From: Carpediemonas membranifera
Taxonomy: Eukaryota; Fornicata
Reading direction: 5' to 3'
NCBI GenBank assembly: GCA_019828565.1
Contig: JAHDYR010000015.1
Location: 186,001-250,000, forward strand
Length of the DNA stretch: 64,000 nt
A model generated the notes under the pieces. That model was given only the letters and a program-made list of their open reading frames with translations, made no database searches and had not been told where the DNA came from. Position 1 is the stretch's first letter. Each line of letters opens with the position of its first letter. The translations under genes were made by a program, and so were the position numbers. This document shows, piece after piece, positions 9,356 to 21,662 of this stretch.

Positions 9356-11604
9356 CTACTCAGCGCGTGCATGACCGCAAATGCAGCAAACAAGCTCCTC
9401 ACCCATGTCTGCCAACTCGCAAACCATCACCCCAGACTCTTCGTCCCATGCCAAAGCCGTATAATCGTTGACGTACTGCCACATCTCGTCAACGAGCTCC
9501 TGGAAGAGGCGCACCACCGCCGCCGTGGCATGGAATTGGTGCCTTGCCTCCATGTGGCTGCGAATGGCGAACCATGAGCGAGCTTGTCTGCAGCATTGGT
9601 GGACTCGGACACGACGAAGCCTGTTCAGCGGGGGGACTGAGTAGTCCTGGCGACCGAACGAGCGAATACCCGTTAAGAACGTGCAGATGAGGGTGGTCTG
9701 CTCGGTCAAACACAGCTTCCCGATCATGGCCGACCTGTGCAACTCGGCTCGGACCTCCTGGTTCTTGATGAACTCTCTCTCAAAGAACTCCTCGAGGAGG
9801 TAAAAAAAGAGGAATGCGGAGATGATCGTGAAGAAGAGGCTGGGCAGTGAGCCTGCTGTTGACATAGAGTGTCTGGGCACATGGCTTCTCCGCCTTGTCT
9901 GCTTGCCCAGGAGGGAGCAACGCCAGCTTTGTCTGGTGTGCCTGCAGACTGAGCATGACGTGGAACAGGTGGCACATGGACGCGGCCAAAAAGTGGAATG
10001 CGACTTTGCTGTCGGTGACAGGCTCGGTTGAGTAGTAAAGAGCCTGGAGATAGCCAATGAGTCGCACAATATCTTGGACGGACTCAGGAAGAGCCTCGTA
10101 ATCCTCGTTCGTGGTGTTCGCCATGCGAACTCTGGCAGCAGACTGCTCGTTGCACCCGACAGTGCGGTCAATACTGCGGTTGGATGACATGCGTTGGAGC
10201 TTGCGCTTGTCTACGGCAGTTGCGTTCCGATCAGCGGGGAAGCTGGCGCATAGCCGTGCCACTTGCTCGAGCAGGCGGTGCGAGTTGTGCATGATCGGAG
10301 GACAAAAGACAACTCGCTCCGTGTGGATGACTCGGGGCTCTGGCCGGTTCTCGAAGATGGCCCTCTTGTCGGAGAAGTTGCCATACTCCTCTTTCGGGTC
10401 CTGCACACGGTCGGGGTCGGCCTGCACGGCGTGGAACGCTGCCTTCTGCTCGAGCAAATCATGCAAGGTGACCCGAGAGTGCGCCGGAATGGGGTGCAGC
10501 GCCTTGTGGTCTCGACGGATGCTGTTGAAGGGCTGGGGATAGTGCCCTCCATTACCCTCGATGCCGGATGACAGCTTCCTGATGGCCGCGTGATCGCCCA
10601 TGACGATGACTTGGTCGAAGGTGGTGACCTGGTCAGTTCCTCTGATCGGTATGAGGGCTTGATAGATCCGCTCGACTTCTTCCTCAACGAGTTGAAGGTT
10701 TCCCTCCTCCGTCAGCTCCTTCTCACCGGCAAGACACTCAACGAGTCGGAAGGGGGGAGTGATGCGGTTAGGGAACGTGAAGCCTGACGGGTCGTAGATG
10801 CGGATCTTGAACGTTGCGGTATGTCTCTTCCATGCGTCGAGCCACAGGAGTAGTTTTAGTGGTTGGAACTCGACATGGCCTGGGTCCTGAAGGGCACGAG
10901 AGCAACGCTCGAAGTTCGTCTGGTCAGACTCGAGCCACCCCGGGTGAAGCACTGCCTGCTGCAGATAGTACACGCCATCGAACCACACCGTTTCCACCTT
11001 GTCCCAGGTCGAGCTGTTCAGTCGCTTGCCCAGATGGGCGATACCTACACTGCCTTTGAGGGACTGGTAGTGCTGGACAGCGTCGGATTCGCTGTCATAG
11101 TGGAGGGTGAGCGTCGGTCGCTCCCAAGTGTGGTCGGCGACGAGGTCGTGGTCGAAAAACGGAGTCGGCTCGGCTCCGTCGGCTACAGTCAAACGGTTCG
11201 TGAGCTCAAGTCGCGACTGCGTGCCGGACATGGTACGCCGCCATGTTGTATTGCCTGAGACCGACCTGCACGGCACGAGATGCTTGACGAAGGCGCGCTC
11301 CTCCTCAGTGAGGGCCTCTGAGACACCAGATATTCTGGTCATGTCAATGCCAAGGTCCTTAATGAGCACCTCCGCGGTCTTGTTCTTCGAGATCGGCTTT
11401 CCAAGCCGGCGGGAGATGTTGTTGATGAGCTTAAAGAGCTCTTGGGTCGAGTTGAAGCCATTGCGGACGTACATCAGGATCGATGTGAGCTCCATGATCT
11501 CAGAAAAGTTGGCGGAGCGCTCCTCTGAGTCGTTGTAGTCCTGCACAGCACGCTCCTGGATGGCGTGGGTGCGGTAATCGTCCCGTACGAAGACAGGGTG
11601 AGGA
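9356..11604 (-). pseudogene. MGE-A DDE-transposase candidate, middle and C-terminal part
   Basis: This is the larger part of an ~840-aa gene whose first ~100 codons lie at 27,790-28,098, beyond NLR-1. It aligns along its length with 57,535-60,084. Conserved blocks are LLLWLDAWK (first acid), QVIVMGDHAAIRKL (second acid), VVFCPPIMHNSHRLLEQVA (H plus E) and a Cys-rich end ELVCCICGHARAE. The D...GDxxA...PPxMHxxxxLxE order resembles RNase-H-fold transposases of the CACTA/TNP2 group; this is inference. A T7 run near 9,800 carries one extra base that shifts the last 150 residues. The 20-bp target duplication at 11,585-11,604 marks the NLR-1 insertion. Confidence 0.5.
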
Positions 11605-12768
11605 AAGAAAGAAAGAAAGAAAGAATTTAATGTGTCCTGCTACTCGTCCTGCTGTGTAAGCTGAATGTCACAGTTTGTGTCACCCCTTCGAGGAACGCCT
11701 AAGCGTGTTGGTACCTCTACAGAGCACACCTAACACTTCCTAAGAGGGCGTGAACAACGGCCGTCAAGGCCTAGCTGGTACGCTAGAGGGATCCTATACA
11801 TGGCCACATAAATCCCCCCAAAGTTAGGCTAACCCAGGTCTTACTCTTAGGGGCCCTTTGGGTCCCAGGTCTGCCTGGCACCTACAAAGCCTTGCCCTGC
11901 ACGCTGCTGTCAGGGGACCTTCCGTACGTTTCCCCTCTCCCCCGGGTCCCCTAGGGAGGTCCTGGAGTTTCCTCGACCCGCTCGCCATGTTTCAGGCACC
12001 CGCCAGGGCGGGGTCGGGTCTAGAGTTCGCCGTACCAGCTGGGCCGGGTTAGGAACCCACCGACGCCGCGTAGGTAGACTTCCACGGACTTGCCGGCTGC
12101 GTTCGGGCTCATCTAGCGCTGTCCGATTTCACTCCAGGTTCCCATTATCGGGGGGGAGCTCCCAGGGGCGGTTGCCACGTCTTCCAGTGTTCCTGGCTAG
12201 GCGCCGGGCCACATCAGGATGGCCCTGCCTTCCCGGCAGGTTACCGACGGAGTGGGTAGCTTCTTGCGTCATCCAGTACCTCCGCCAGTCTGCCATGCAT
12301 CATCCTCCTGGTGCGCCCCCACTGTGTGGGGAGGGGGTACCCCTTGCGCGCCGGAGGGATGCGCCGGACTGCTTGTCCGGACGCTTGCGCCCTACTGGCC
12401 CAGCTGTTTTGCCAGGCCTTCCATATTTCGTGCTTGTTGTATGCGGTTGTCCCTTAGTGGTCCTTTGCAGCCTTCCCTCCGCCTGGCGCTACCGGAACAT
12501 GTGGTGTTGTCCTCATTGGTTCCAGGCCCGCTGCGCTTGGGGTCGGTGCTCGGGCCACCTTTCCAGGCCGCCCTGTGGGTTGGGCCTGTCCCCTCTTGGT
12601 GGTGGGGGAGTTGTTTCAAGTGTGATGCAGGCATCAGAGTGCTCCCTTGCTGCGTGGGTTGGGTTGGGTGTGCGGCCGGGCGCTACCGGAACATGTGGGG
12701 GGAAAACACCTCCCGCCGGTTCCAGGAATGTTCCGCCCTGTGCCTTGTCTTCACCCAGGGCTTTCCTC
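11605..12768 (-). other. NLR-1 3' UTR and (GAAA)n tail
   Basis: No coding sequence is convincing; plus-strand ORFs here (around 12,172-12,819) are shadows. The distal end resembles the NLR-2 tail region (AAGGCCTTGCCCTGCA, CAGGCACCCGCC), so it probably holds the sequence recognised by the reverse transcriptase. Confidence 0.6.
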
Positions 12769-15700
12769 CTAGGGGTCTGGGCCTGTTCTGAGGTTCATGA
12801 GGGCCTTTTTCCCGCATAATAGACCCTCCTTCACTGTTTCATCCTCCTGTTGCAGTAGCCAGTGGAGCTCCAATATGGCCCTGGAGTTATACCACTCCCC
12901 ATCTGGGCCGTGCCGCAGCCTACTTGCCATGGTGTGTGTTGCCGCAGCTTCCCAGCACTGCTCCCACCCACTTGGGCGGCCGACGCCCTGGCACTCCGCT
13001 ATGATGTGGCTTTGTGTTCCTAGCGGTTGGTCTTCCAGCCACCCGGCTACTGCCACTAGCGCCTGCGCCTGGGGGGGGTATAGTTGGAGGTAGTTGATCA
13101 ATTCGCGTTCGGCTGCGAGTGTGCATATCGGGCATATTCTTTGGATACGGTCGCAGAGCATTTCCTGCCCAGGGTACCTCCTGCTTATGATGAGCGCGGC
13201 TCCTCGAGTTGTGTGGCTGTTGCTAGCGGAGGGGAGCGTGTTGGAGGCTGTTGCAACTACCCTCTTCAGCTCCCTCCTGAGCATCATCTCCCCTCTGATA
13301 ATCTTTGGTTTCTTGGGTGCTCTCCCGCCTGCCATTGTTTGCATTGCCTCCGCAGCTAGCACTTCGGCGGCCGCCTTGGCTGTTCGGCTACCTTTGGTGG
13401 CGATGTCTCGTGCTGTCATCTTCCATCCCCCGGCTATTGCTCTGGGTCTGGGTCCGTGAAGGTCGCTAGGGGCCAGATCTAGTACGTTGTCTGCCCACTT
13501 GTTCAGCTTTCCGATAACGGACTTGGGGTTCGCTCTTCCCCAGTCGAAGTCCGCTAGGGGCGATGGGCGGTCAGGGTCCCGGGCCGATTCGCGGATTCTA
13601 ACCGCTCTTACACCCATGTCCGCTTCCCAGCACATCCATCCCATCATCAGGCGGGCGACACCCCTCCACCGGGTCCGGTTCCCGCCATGAGTCCTCGCCA
13701 GTCGTTCCAAAGCCTTCTGCCTCCTGGGACTTGGCCCCAGATTTCGATTCCGAATTCGATCTTTGGCCATAGGAAGGTGCGGAGGATGGACTCGGGAGAC
13801 AGCCGCGGGCGTGGAGCCTTTAGTCCATCCCACTCTCCGGGCGAGGGCGATGTACTTGTTCGACTGTTCTCTTTTCTTTTGCGATGCATGCGCTGAGCGG
13901 ATGAGGCCACTTGCTATCCAGAGTCCCAAGTATCGGCCTGACTCCGCTGCTCGGGTGGCCTCCCCTTGAATTCGCACTTCCGCATTTGGATTGGTACTTA
14001 TGACGATGTTCTTTCCTGGGCTGATACACAGCTTGTGTGCCACTATCACTTCCACCATTGCGGCGGTGAGGGACTCCGCATCATTTTCTTTTCTTTGCCG
14101 AGATGCTCGTATCGTCTACGAACATTGCTATGATGCCATTCCCGGGTCTGTGGTGGGTGGGGGAAGCTTCGGGTCTGTTATCTCGCCGTACTGTATTCTG
14201 AGTGACGCCTGGCTAATCCAGTTGGCCGTAAATAGTATGAATAGGGTGGGGGCGACCACGCAACCTTGCTTGACTCCTAGGTTCGTTTCGGACCATAGGT
14301 CGGATCCCCTTACCGCAATGTAGGTCCTCTCCATTGTGCTTTGTACTGCTCTGACTAGGTGGGGGTGTACACCCATATTGATCAGCTTGCTGACTAGGAT
14401 GTCCCTGGGAACCGTGTCGTACGCCTTTGCAATGTCGAGCAGCACGCTGGTCCGGTCTCCTTCTTGGTGCAGTTGGGTTAGGAGGGCGATGTGGTCTATG
14501 ACTGTCTTTCCCTTCATGAAGCCGATCTGCTCTCTGGGGGTGTGCCTCTCAACTGTTGGTTTGAGCCTCCATTTGAGTACCTTCCCATATGCTCGGTAGA
14601 GGAGGGGGGGTGAGTGAGATGGGTCGGTAGGATCCTGGCAGTAGCTTATCTTTCCCTACTTTGTGTATCGGGGAGATGGAGGCGTACTTCCACGTGGTGG
14701 GTAGTTCCCCAGACTCGTATACTTTCTGGAAGAGGCATGTGATTGCCCTGTAGGCCGCCTGGGGGAGGTCTCTCAGACATTCGCCCGTGATACCATCCGG
14801 GCCTCCTGCCGATGATTTCTTCAGGGACTTGATGGCGGCCGTGACCTCCTCCTCCGTGGGGGGTTGATCAGTTGTTTGGGCCGCCGGGATCTGGTCCCAA
14901 CTAGGTGCTATGCCACTACTGACTTGGGCGTATTGCCTCTGCAGCTCCCTAGCTATCTCGTTTTCCCTTGTTAAGATCGACCTCTTTCCTCTGAGCATCG
15001 CCGGTAGCCCTGCGTGTTGTTTCTCGTTCCAGAACCTGTGGACCTGGTTTGCTATGACCTTCTTGGTGGTCTTATACCCTGCCCTTGCGCTGTTTTCCAC
15101 CTGCTGCGTCCACTCCTCCTTGAAGCTTTTCCATGACTTCTGGAGCTCGTTGTTCAGGGTCCGCTTGATTTCCGCGGTCCCCGCTTTGTTCCATCGGGCT
15201 AGGATGAGTTGCTTCCATACGTTCTCCGGGATCCTTTTTTGCGATCTCCCTGGTCTGACGTTCCTAGCGGAAGTTTGAAATCCCACCGATAAGAGTTCCC
15301 GTATTTGGTACTCGATTGTATCTACATGGAGCTCCACATCGGGTTGCGGCCATTCCCTTGCCCTTTCCCCGTTGCGCTCTGGGAGGACATTCCAGGTGGT
15401 TGTTCCTGGGATTTCCAGCTTGGGTTTGGCCGGTTGTTTCTTCCAATGCGGTTCGTCCCAGGTTAGCTCCACTGCCCTATGGGGGAGCCCCAATGCCCCA
15501 TCTCAGCTTTGTCAATGACTCTAGCTTTGGCCCTCGTGATCCCCCCAGATACAGCTGCATAATCCAGCGTCGAGGTGGTATTCCCACTCATGTATGTGTG
15601 AGACGAGGGGAAAACTAGGTCTAGATTGTTTCGCTGTAGTGTGGCGCTGGTGGCATGGCGCAGGCTCCGCGGGTCACGGTTCCAGTCCCCCATGATGATT

Positions 15701-15936
15701 ATCTCGAAGCCGTGGTACTCTCTGACGATGTTTTCCAGCTGTTGGTCGAAGCGGTCTAGCTCCGCTGCGCTGCGGTCACTTGGAGGGGCGTATATGTTGA
15801 TGACTGCGATAGCCCTTGAGGTTTCGAGGATGCTAACTTGAACTCGGGGGTTCGTGCCGTCAGATTCTCCTACATCCCAGGTTGCCTGTGAATGTGGGCT
15901 GATCACCGTGGCTACGCCTAGGTTAATCTTGCCCTT
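12769..15936 (-). pseudogene. NLR-1 ORF2: endonuclease C-part, reverse transcriptase, zinc motif
   Basis: This is the continuation of the endonuclease that starts at 21,008, split by gypsy A. Visible in order: INIYAP and IIIMGDWNRDP (apurinic-type endonuclease), then the RT with SSAGGPDGITGECL, GSYRPISLT, LLDIAKAYDTVPRD (motif A), GVKQGCVVAPTLF (motif B) and FVDDTSIS (catalytic Asp pair, near 14,110). The C-terminus ends with ICPICTLAAERE...QSHIIAECQG, the CCHC-type motif common at the end of such ORF2 proteins. At least four frame changes (near 15,480, 14,590, 14,100 and 13,880) interrupt it. It copies element RNA at the nicked target in related families. Confidence 0.85.
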
Positions 15937-15991
15937 TGTGCCGTGTTACGAATGAGTTTTATGCAACCAACTCCCGCAGTTTAGGGTCACA
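15937..15991 (-). repeat. Gypsy A 3' LTR (55 bp)
   Basis: Identical to 20,746-20,800. It contains CATAAAAC on the minus strand as a possible TATA box. Confidence 0.85.
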
Positions 15992-16011
15992 CTTCCCCCC
16001 ATGCGGACGCA

Positions 16012-19000
16012 TTAACGGCGCCCGGAACTGCGGAACTTCTTCTTGGCGGCGGCGAACGCGGCTTCATGCTCTGGATGAGCGACGAGGTAATCATCGAGAG
16101 CCGCTAGCTGGTCATAGTACCGGTTATAGGGTACATAGGAGTCTTCGTCGGGTGTGAGGCCTTCCCAACGGATGAGGAGCTCCAATGAGCCGTTCTTCTT
16201 CTTCTTGTGACCGACGATCTCCTTGACGGGCTGTTCGCCTTGCTCGAAAGCGGCGATCCGCTCGAGCTCGGTGTCGGATAAATCGGTCTCGAATCGGACC
16301 AGTCTGTCGGCGTGGACCGTGCTGACGCATCTTGTGACGAGGTCACGGACGCGGTAGGTGTTCGGGTGTTCGCCCTTCCCCTCCATGCGGAAGGGTCCGC
16401 GCAGGGGGGTGTAGATCTTAGCCGGGGGCTTGCCCGGGTAGCGCAGGAGAACGTATTGTTCTCTCTCCCACGCATGAGTGTCTGCTGTGGCCTTGGCCTT
16501 GCGCGCCTCGTACGCGCGAATCTTGACGCGGGCGAGGGCTTGTAGAGCGGCTACGTCCTCCTGGAAGCGGACAATCTCACCTTCATCAACGCTCCCAGGG
16601 GTGCAGCTCTTCGTGGCGTTTGCCAGAGCGATCGGGGCGACCCGTAGCGTCGATTCTTTGCCGAACAGCAGTTCGAAAGGGGAGCGACCGGTGGTGGCGT
16701 GGCGGGTAGAGTTGATGACGTGTTGAGCGAGCGGTAAATAGGCGGGCCAGTTGCCGTCCTCTGCGTCTAGGAGGAGCGCTCTCATGCGAGACATGATCGT
16801 GCCGTTGAGTCGTTCAACGACTCCGTTGCTGGCCGGATGGTAAGGGGTTGAGAACCTGTGCTGAAGACTGATGATGGCGTTACACTCGGCAATGAGGGCG
16901 TTACGGAATTGAGTGCCCTGGTCGGTTTGAATCTCCTTTGGGACTCCGAACGTGGACCACACATCCAGCATCGCTGCTGCAGCCTCTTCGGCCTTTGTAG
17001 TAGCGACCGGACGGAGGATCGTGAACTTGGAGAAGACATCCACGATCGTGATGATGTAGGACATGCCGGCCTCTTCCGGAAGGGGGCCTATTGTGTCAAG
17101 CTGGACCGTCTCGAAGGGCTTGAGTCGCTGCGTGGAGTGCCACTTCGTCTTCTCGCGGGCAGGGGGTCTAACCTTCTGGCAGACGGCGCAACTTCTGAGG
17201 GTCTCCCGGACGTCCGATTTCATGTCGGGCCAAGACTGCCCGGCGTTGCGGAGATTTTCCATCGTCTGAGCGACGCTGACGTGGCCCTGTGCACCGGCGT
17301 GGGCCTGGTTGATGAGGTGACGGTGAGAACTGGAGACCTGTTCGATAGCGGCCTTGAGGTCGTCTCGGTCCTCTGGGACGCTGCTAGGACGGGACAGCGA
17401 GTCGGCGACGACATTGTGGACGCCCTTGATGTGGGCGATGGAGTAGGGGTATTCGGTCATTGTCAGGCGCCAGCGAGTAAGCTTTTTCGTGCCCTCCTCG
17501 TCCGTCTTTCTCAGGAGCCAAATAAGGTTCCGGTGATCGGTTCTGAGAGAGAACGGCTTAATCTTAAGGAGGGCTGAGAACTCCGGTCGAGTTACACAGT
17601 GGATGATCGCGTAAAGCTCCTGTTCGACGGTCGACCACCTTTGCTGAGTCTCGTCCAAGGTCTTGGAATAAAAAGCGAGGGGAACCTTCTCAACTCCTTC
17701 GCCCTGCCAGAGGACCCCGCCGATCGCTACTGAGGAGGCATCGGTCTCCAAGGTCCAGGGCTTGTCTAAGTCTGGGAGGGCGAGCGCCGTGTGTTCGGTG
17801 ACCAGGTCTTTCATCTTAGCGAAAGCGGCGTCCTGCTCGGCGCCCCAGGCCACGGGGGACGACTTCCCCGGAGAGCCCTTAAGCAGCCGGTTGAGAGGTG
17901 CTGCGGCGTCGGCGAGATGGGGAATGTAATTCGACAAGTAGTTGAACTTGCCGAGGGATCGACGGAGTTCCGACGTGGTGGTCGGAGGAAAGAGGTCGCG
18001 GATGGCCTGGACTCGAGCGGGGGCAACGGATCTGCCCATCTCGTTAACGATGAAGCCGCACACCTCAACCTCGGAGAGGCCGAGGCACACTTGTCGGCCT
18101 TCAGTCTGACGTTGGCCGCCAGTAGATGATCGAAGAGATCCGTGATGGCGCTCTTGAACTCTTCCTCCGTGTGCGAGTAAGTGAAGATATCGTCGACGTA
18201 GGCTTTGGAGCTCTTGCAGTCTTCCAACACCTCGTCCATCGCTCTCTGGAACTTGGCCGGGGCATTCTTGAGCCCGAAGGGGGTACGAAGAAACTCGTAA
18301 TGACCGCCTGGGATAGTGAAGGCGGTGAGTGAGACGCTGTCGGGGTCCATACGTTGCTGCCAGTAGCCGCTTCGGAGGTCGAGCGTGCCGAAGAGTGAGC
18401 AGCCGCTTGCCCTCATGGACGAAGGAGCGGATATCTGGTGTCGGGTAGCGATCGTCTTCGGTGGCTTCATTCAGAACGTTATACGCGACGCAGAACCTGT
18501 CCTCACCGTTCTTCTTCTTCGCCATCACGTGTGGGGATGAGTACGGCGAGTCACTTGGGCGGATGACTAATTGTTGTAGCATCTTGTCGATTTCAGCGGC
18601 GGCGCTGGACGCTTGGGAACCCTTAAGGGGGCGTGGTCTTGCCTTCGGGAGCCTGTGGTCGCCAGGCTTCAGGGTGATCTTGTGTGGACGCAACTCGCTG
18701 CCGTCCTCTGGCAGCTCGCCGAAGAGCTCGCGGCGTTCGTATAGGAAGCCTTCGAGCCACTTAGTGAGGTCTGGATTGTCATCGTAAGGGATTCGGACCT
18801 TCTTCCACTCGTTATCAACATCAATCTCATCTGTGCAGGAGTCGAGATACGGGTGTGGAGGCAGATTGTCGTTGTCGGAGATGGTGGCGGATGACGGGAT
18901 CAGCAGTCTGTCGTTCATGAGGTAGCCCAACCTTCTGAGGAGGTCGCGGCCGATCAGGACCTTTCGGCGTTTGGCGCGGATCACCATCAGCAATGCGGTG

Positions 19001-19370
19001 GCCTGCACGGTCTTGCCATCGATAGACGGGAGAGTGATGTCGACCTTTGCGGCCTTACCGATGGAGATGACCTCGTCGCCGGCGCCGAAGAGCTCGACTG
19101 AGGTGTCGATGAGCTGGTAATTCGGGACCTTCGCTAGTGCGGGCTCCGAGATGACTGAGACGCAGGCTCCGATATCGAACTTCGTCTTGATTTGGACACC
19201 GTTGATCGTGGCCGGGACGTTGATGGGGTCGTTGTCGATCTCAACAGCCCCCACCTCATAGACGTCACCTTCGTCCTCGGACTCGGCGTCATCTGAGGCG
19301 TTGTTGTCGACTTCATGGACGTCGCGCTGGCCGCGCGAGTTGCGAAGCTTTGAGGAGTCCCTCAGGAACA
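16012..19370 (-). pseudogene. Gypsy A pol: protease, RT, RNase H, integrase, chromodomain
   Basis: The long frame shows an aspartic protease (KTKFDIGACVSVIS, with DIGA in place of DSGA/DTGA), the start of RT (PHKITLKPGD, SPYSSPHVMAKKKNGEDRFC), RNase H (WTLETDASSVAIGGVLWQ, LRTDHRNLIWLL), an HHCC zinc finger (HAGAQGH...CAVCQK), and an integrase core with D (QLDTIGPL), D (IQTDQGTQF) and E (NGVVERLNG). It ends in a chromodomain (VKEIVGHKKKKNGSLELLIRWEG), so it resembles chromoviruses. The RT catalytic core (YVDDIFTY near 18,200) lies in another frame between about 18,400 and 18,090, so two compensating shifts break RT. Pol produces the enzymes for copying and integration. Confidence 0.9.
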
Positions 19371-19504
19371 TGTTGCCGGCCCGACGGTCGGACTGCGTAC
19401 CGCTGGTCTGCTTCTGGTCGTTCTTCCGCGGCTGAGAGGAGCCGGAGGTGCCCTTGGACTGGTTGTCCTTCTGCCGTGCGAGGAACCTGCATGACTCTGT
19501 CGTA

Positions 19505-20725
19505 TGGTTACTGTTCCACCCATGAGACTTGCACCACTTGTTGAAGTGCTGTGGGATGGCATACTTGTGCTTGTCTTTGAACTGGAGATAGGGATCGCTT
19601 GTATGGGGCAGTACTGTCGGCTTTTTGCTTGCCAGGGGCGCGACGGCCGCTGTCTTTCTGGTCGGCGGGTTGGGATGTTACCGCGAACGCCCGCCACGGG
19701 ACAATAACGCGTTCGTCGTGATCGACGTCGAGGTTCTCGAGGCGAGAATGAAGATCGTCGATTGACTCGGCTGGGTCCTCGATGATGTCCTCGTAAAGAG
19801 CCTCGGCGTCCTTGCTATAGCCCTTGAGGAAGATCGACCCCAGTAAGCGCTCGGTCGAGTTGTAGGTTAGTGCCTCGATGTCTGGGACGCATGGATCGTA
19901 AGCGTTGAGGATCCTACGTAGCTTGAAGACGGCGAGTCGGTGCTCGACGGCTGGGCCGAAGAATCTAAGGCCGGATGCCTTGTCGCGCACCATCTTCAGT
20001 CTCGATCCCATGTCGAGGGTCGGTAGGAGCGTATAAACGATGTAGGGGATGATCGCCTTTGCCTCGGCGCGGAGGTAAGCGTAAACGTCGGGGAAATCAG
20101 CACGCTTTGGCCAGGCGGCCAGGTCGGGCTTCTCATCTATGGTGGGCTCCGGGACCTTGTCAGAGAAATCTGGGAGTGTCATGTCGGTCCCGTCAGGCAC
20201 GGGGACAGTCGGGGTTGCGGCGCTGAAGAGGTCGGACCATCTGTTGGCCGCGGGGTCCTTCATGTACGAGGTGATGAATGTCCTGGCCTTCTCAGTGGCC
20301 TCCGGGATTGCGCGTTGTATCTCTGCCGAGATTGACTCCTTTGTCAGGCTGGTGAGGGCCGGGTCCTTGAAGTTTGAAGAGACCCGCACACACTCTGCGT
20401 ACTGCGCTCGCTTGCAGGCCGCCTCAAAGGCAGCAGCGAAACGCTTGGCGATTGCATCTGCGGTGGGATTGTGGGATATAGCTTGCGGAGCCTCGTCCGA
20501 ACGGGCCTGAGCTCGGGCTTCGGCGTCAGACATAATGGAGGTCTGGAGGCTCTCAAGAGTGGGAAATTTCGCTGTCGGACGCCAATCACGCTTTAACTTC
20601 GCGACCGTGTCCGCTGTGAGCGTTTGGATGAAAGAAGTTGGGTTTCTCTCGTGGATAATTGCAGTGGTGTAATCCGCGAGCGCCTGGATTGCGCTTTCTG
20701 GATCATTAGTCGTGAATTGCTTCAT
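19505..20725 (-). CDS. Gypsy A gag
   Basis: The ATG at 20,725 is 20 bp from the LTR. The ~405-aa product is helical and Ala/Asp-rich with no strong motif until its end. There, in the frame shared with pol, WCKSHGWNSNHTTESC forms the C-x3-HG-H-C zinc knuckle seen in many gypsy gags. A frame change near 19,550 separates gag from pol. It could be a programmed shift or an indel. Gag forms the particle that packages element RNA. Confidence 0.75.
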
Positions 20726-20745
20726 TTCACCGGTAATATCGATAT

Positions 20746-20800
20746 TGTGCCGTGTTACGAATGAGTTTTATGCAACCAACTCCCGCAGTTTAGGGTCACA
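20746..20800 (-). repeat. Gypsy A 5' LTR (55 bp)
   Basis: Identical to 15,937-15,991. The gag ATG lies only 20 bp inside it, leaving almost no leader. Confidence 0.85.
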
Positions 20801-21008
20801 CCTTTCGAGCCTTGATGGGTTTGGCGTGCCCTGCACATGCGTATTGTAGGTCCGCCCAACAGGGGACTACGGAGTTACCGTACCTGAATGTTTCCTGCAA
20901 GAGGAGGGCGTCCGGGCTCGTGTGCTTGCGAAGCGCTACCGCTATAGATCCGCTGTAGTCTTCATTGCCCGTTAAGTGTCCTTGGCTGTTAAGGGAGACT
21001 ATTCGCAT
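20801..21008 (-). pseudogene. NLR-1 ORF2 endonuclease N-terminal part
   Basis: MRIVSLNSQGHL at 21,008 opens the apurinic-type endonuclease, with LLQETFRYG supplying the catalytic Glu. It aligns with NLR-2 MRIISLNSEGHL and LLQETKRYG (33,523). It stops at the gypsy A insertion and resumes at 15,936. Confidence 0.85.
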
Positions 21009-21662
21009 TCAGGTTGTTACTGCCTTAACCTGCACTCCTTATTCTGCACTACCTGCACACTTTCATCTTGTTGTTGGGGTTTAGCATCTGCATAGTTGCC
21101 TTCCCAATGGGTGAGCGCCTATGTCGTCGTTGTTTAGCACGTTGGGTGGGCCGCTTCCCGCCCTGTGGGTTGTTGGTGGGCGGCCCGGGTAGGCGTCTTC
21201 TTTGCCCTTGATATTTCTCCAGGACCCAGAAGCATGCGCCATTCACATGGGGTGCTTGGCCAGAACGGCTGCTTCCTCCAGAGTCCCCAGACGTGGCCCA
21301 GGTTCCCTCTTGGAGCTGACCTAGGGTGTACCACCCCTTTCACTGGCCGCGCCCTCGCGGTGCTTGTCGGGACTTTCGTGCCAGTCTCTATAGCGCTTCT
21401 GGCCTCGCACATTGGCAGCATCGTTACCTAACTACGCATAGGTGGGAGCGACTCCTTTCGGCGCCCCTCCCAAGGCTGGAGTTCCAGCCTGCCGGACAGG
21501 CGGGTCCTCGATGGCGTTCCAACTGCCTCTTACCCGCCCCCGGTCCCTGCGGGGAACAGGGGTTTTAAGAAAAGAAAAAGTCACCCGGGCATTGGCGCCA
21601 GTACAGCCCTTCTGGCGGGCTCCAACGCTGCACCTATTCCGGCGCCTTCACTTCACCTAGTC
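21009..21662. other. NLR-1 ORF1-ORF2 spacer
   Basis: About 650 bp without a supported gene. Short minus-strand ORFs show no similarity to the NLR-2 counterpart at 33,524-34,138. A repeated motif of inverted GC-rich arms (GGCTGGAGTTCCAGCC-like, near 21,474) is shared by both spacers. Confidence 0.5.

Larger units (their letters stand above)
15937..20800 (-). mobile_element. Gypsy A: chromodomain Ty3/gypsy element with 55-bp LTRs
   Basis: Identical 55-bp LTRs (15,937-15,991 and 20,746-20,800; TGTGCCGTG...GTCACA on plus) flank a 4.75-kb interior. The 4-bp duplication CCTT occurs at 15,933-15,936 and 20,801-20,804. A polypurine tract (minus strand ATGGGGGGAAG) abuts the 3' LTR. The element splits the NLR-1 endonuclease, whose reading continues across it. 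LTRs this short are far below the usual hundreds of bases. The 12-bp palindrome AATATCGATATT (20,735-20,746) replaces a normal primer-binding site. Confidence 0.9.

Noticed and set aside
12172-12819. Plus-strand ORFs in the NLR-1 3' region
   Set aside because: Low-complexity, Pro/Leu/Gly-rich, not conserved in NLR-2 in the way the 5' antisense ORF is.
16858-17577. 239-aa plus-strand ORF inside gypsy A
   Set aside because: Shadow of the integrase/RNase H coding strand; no conservation of its own.
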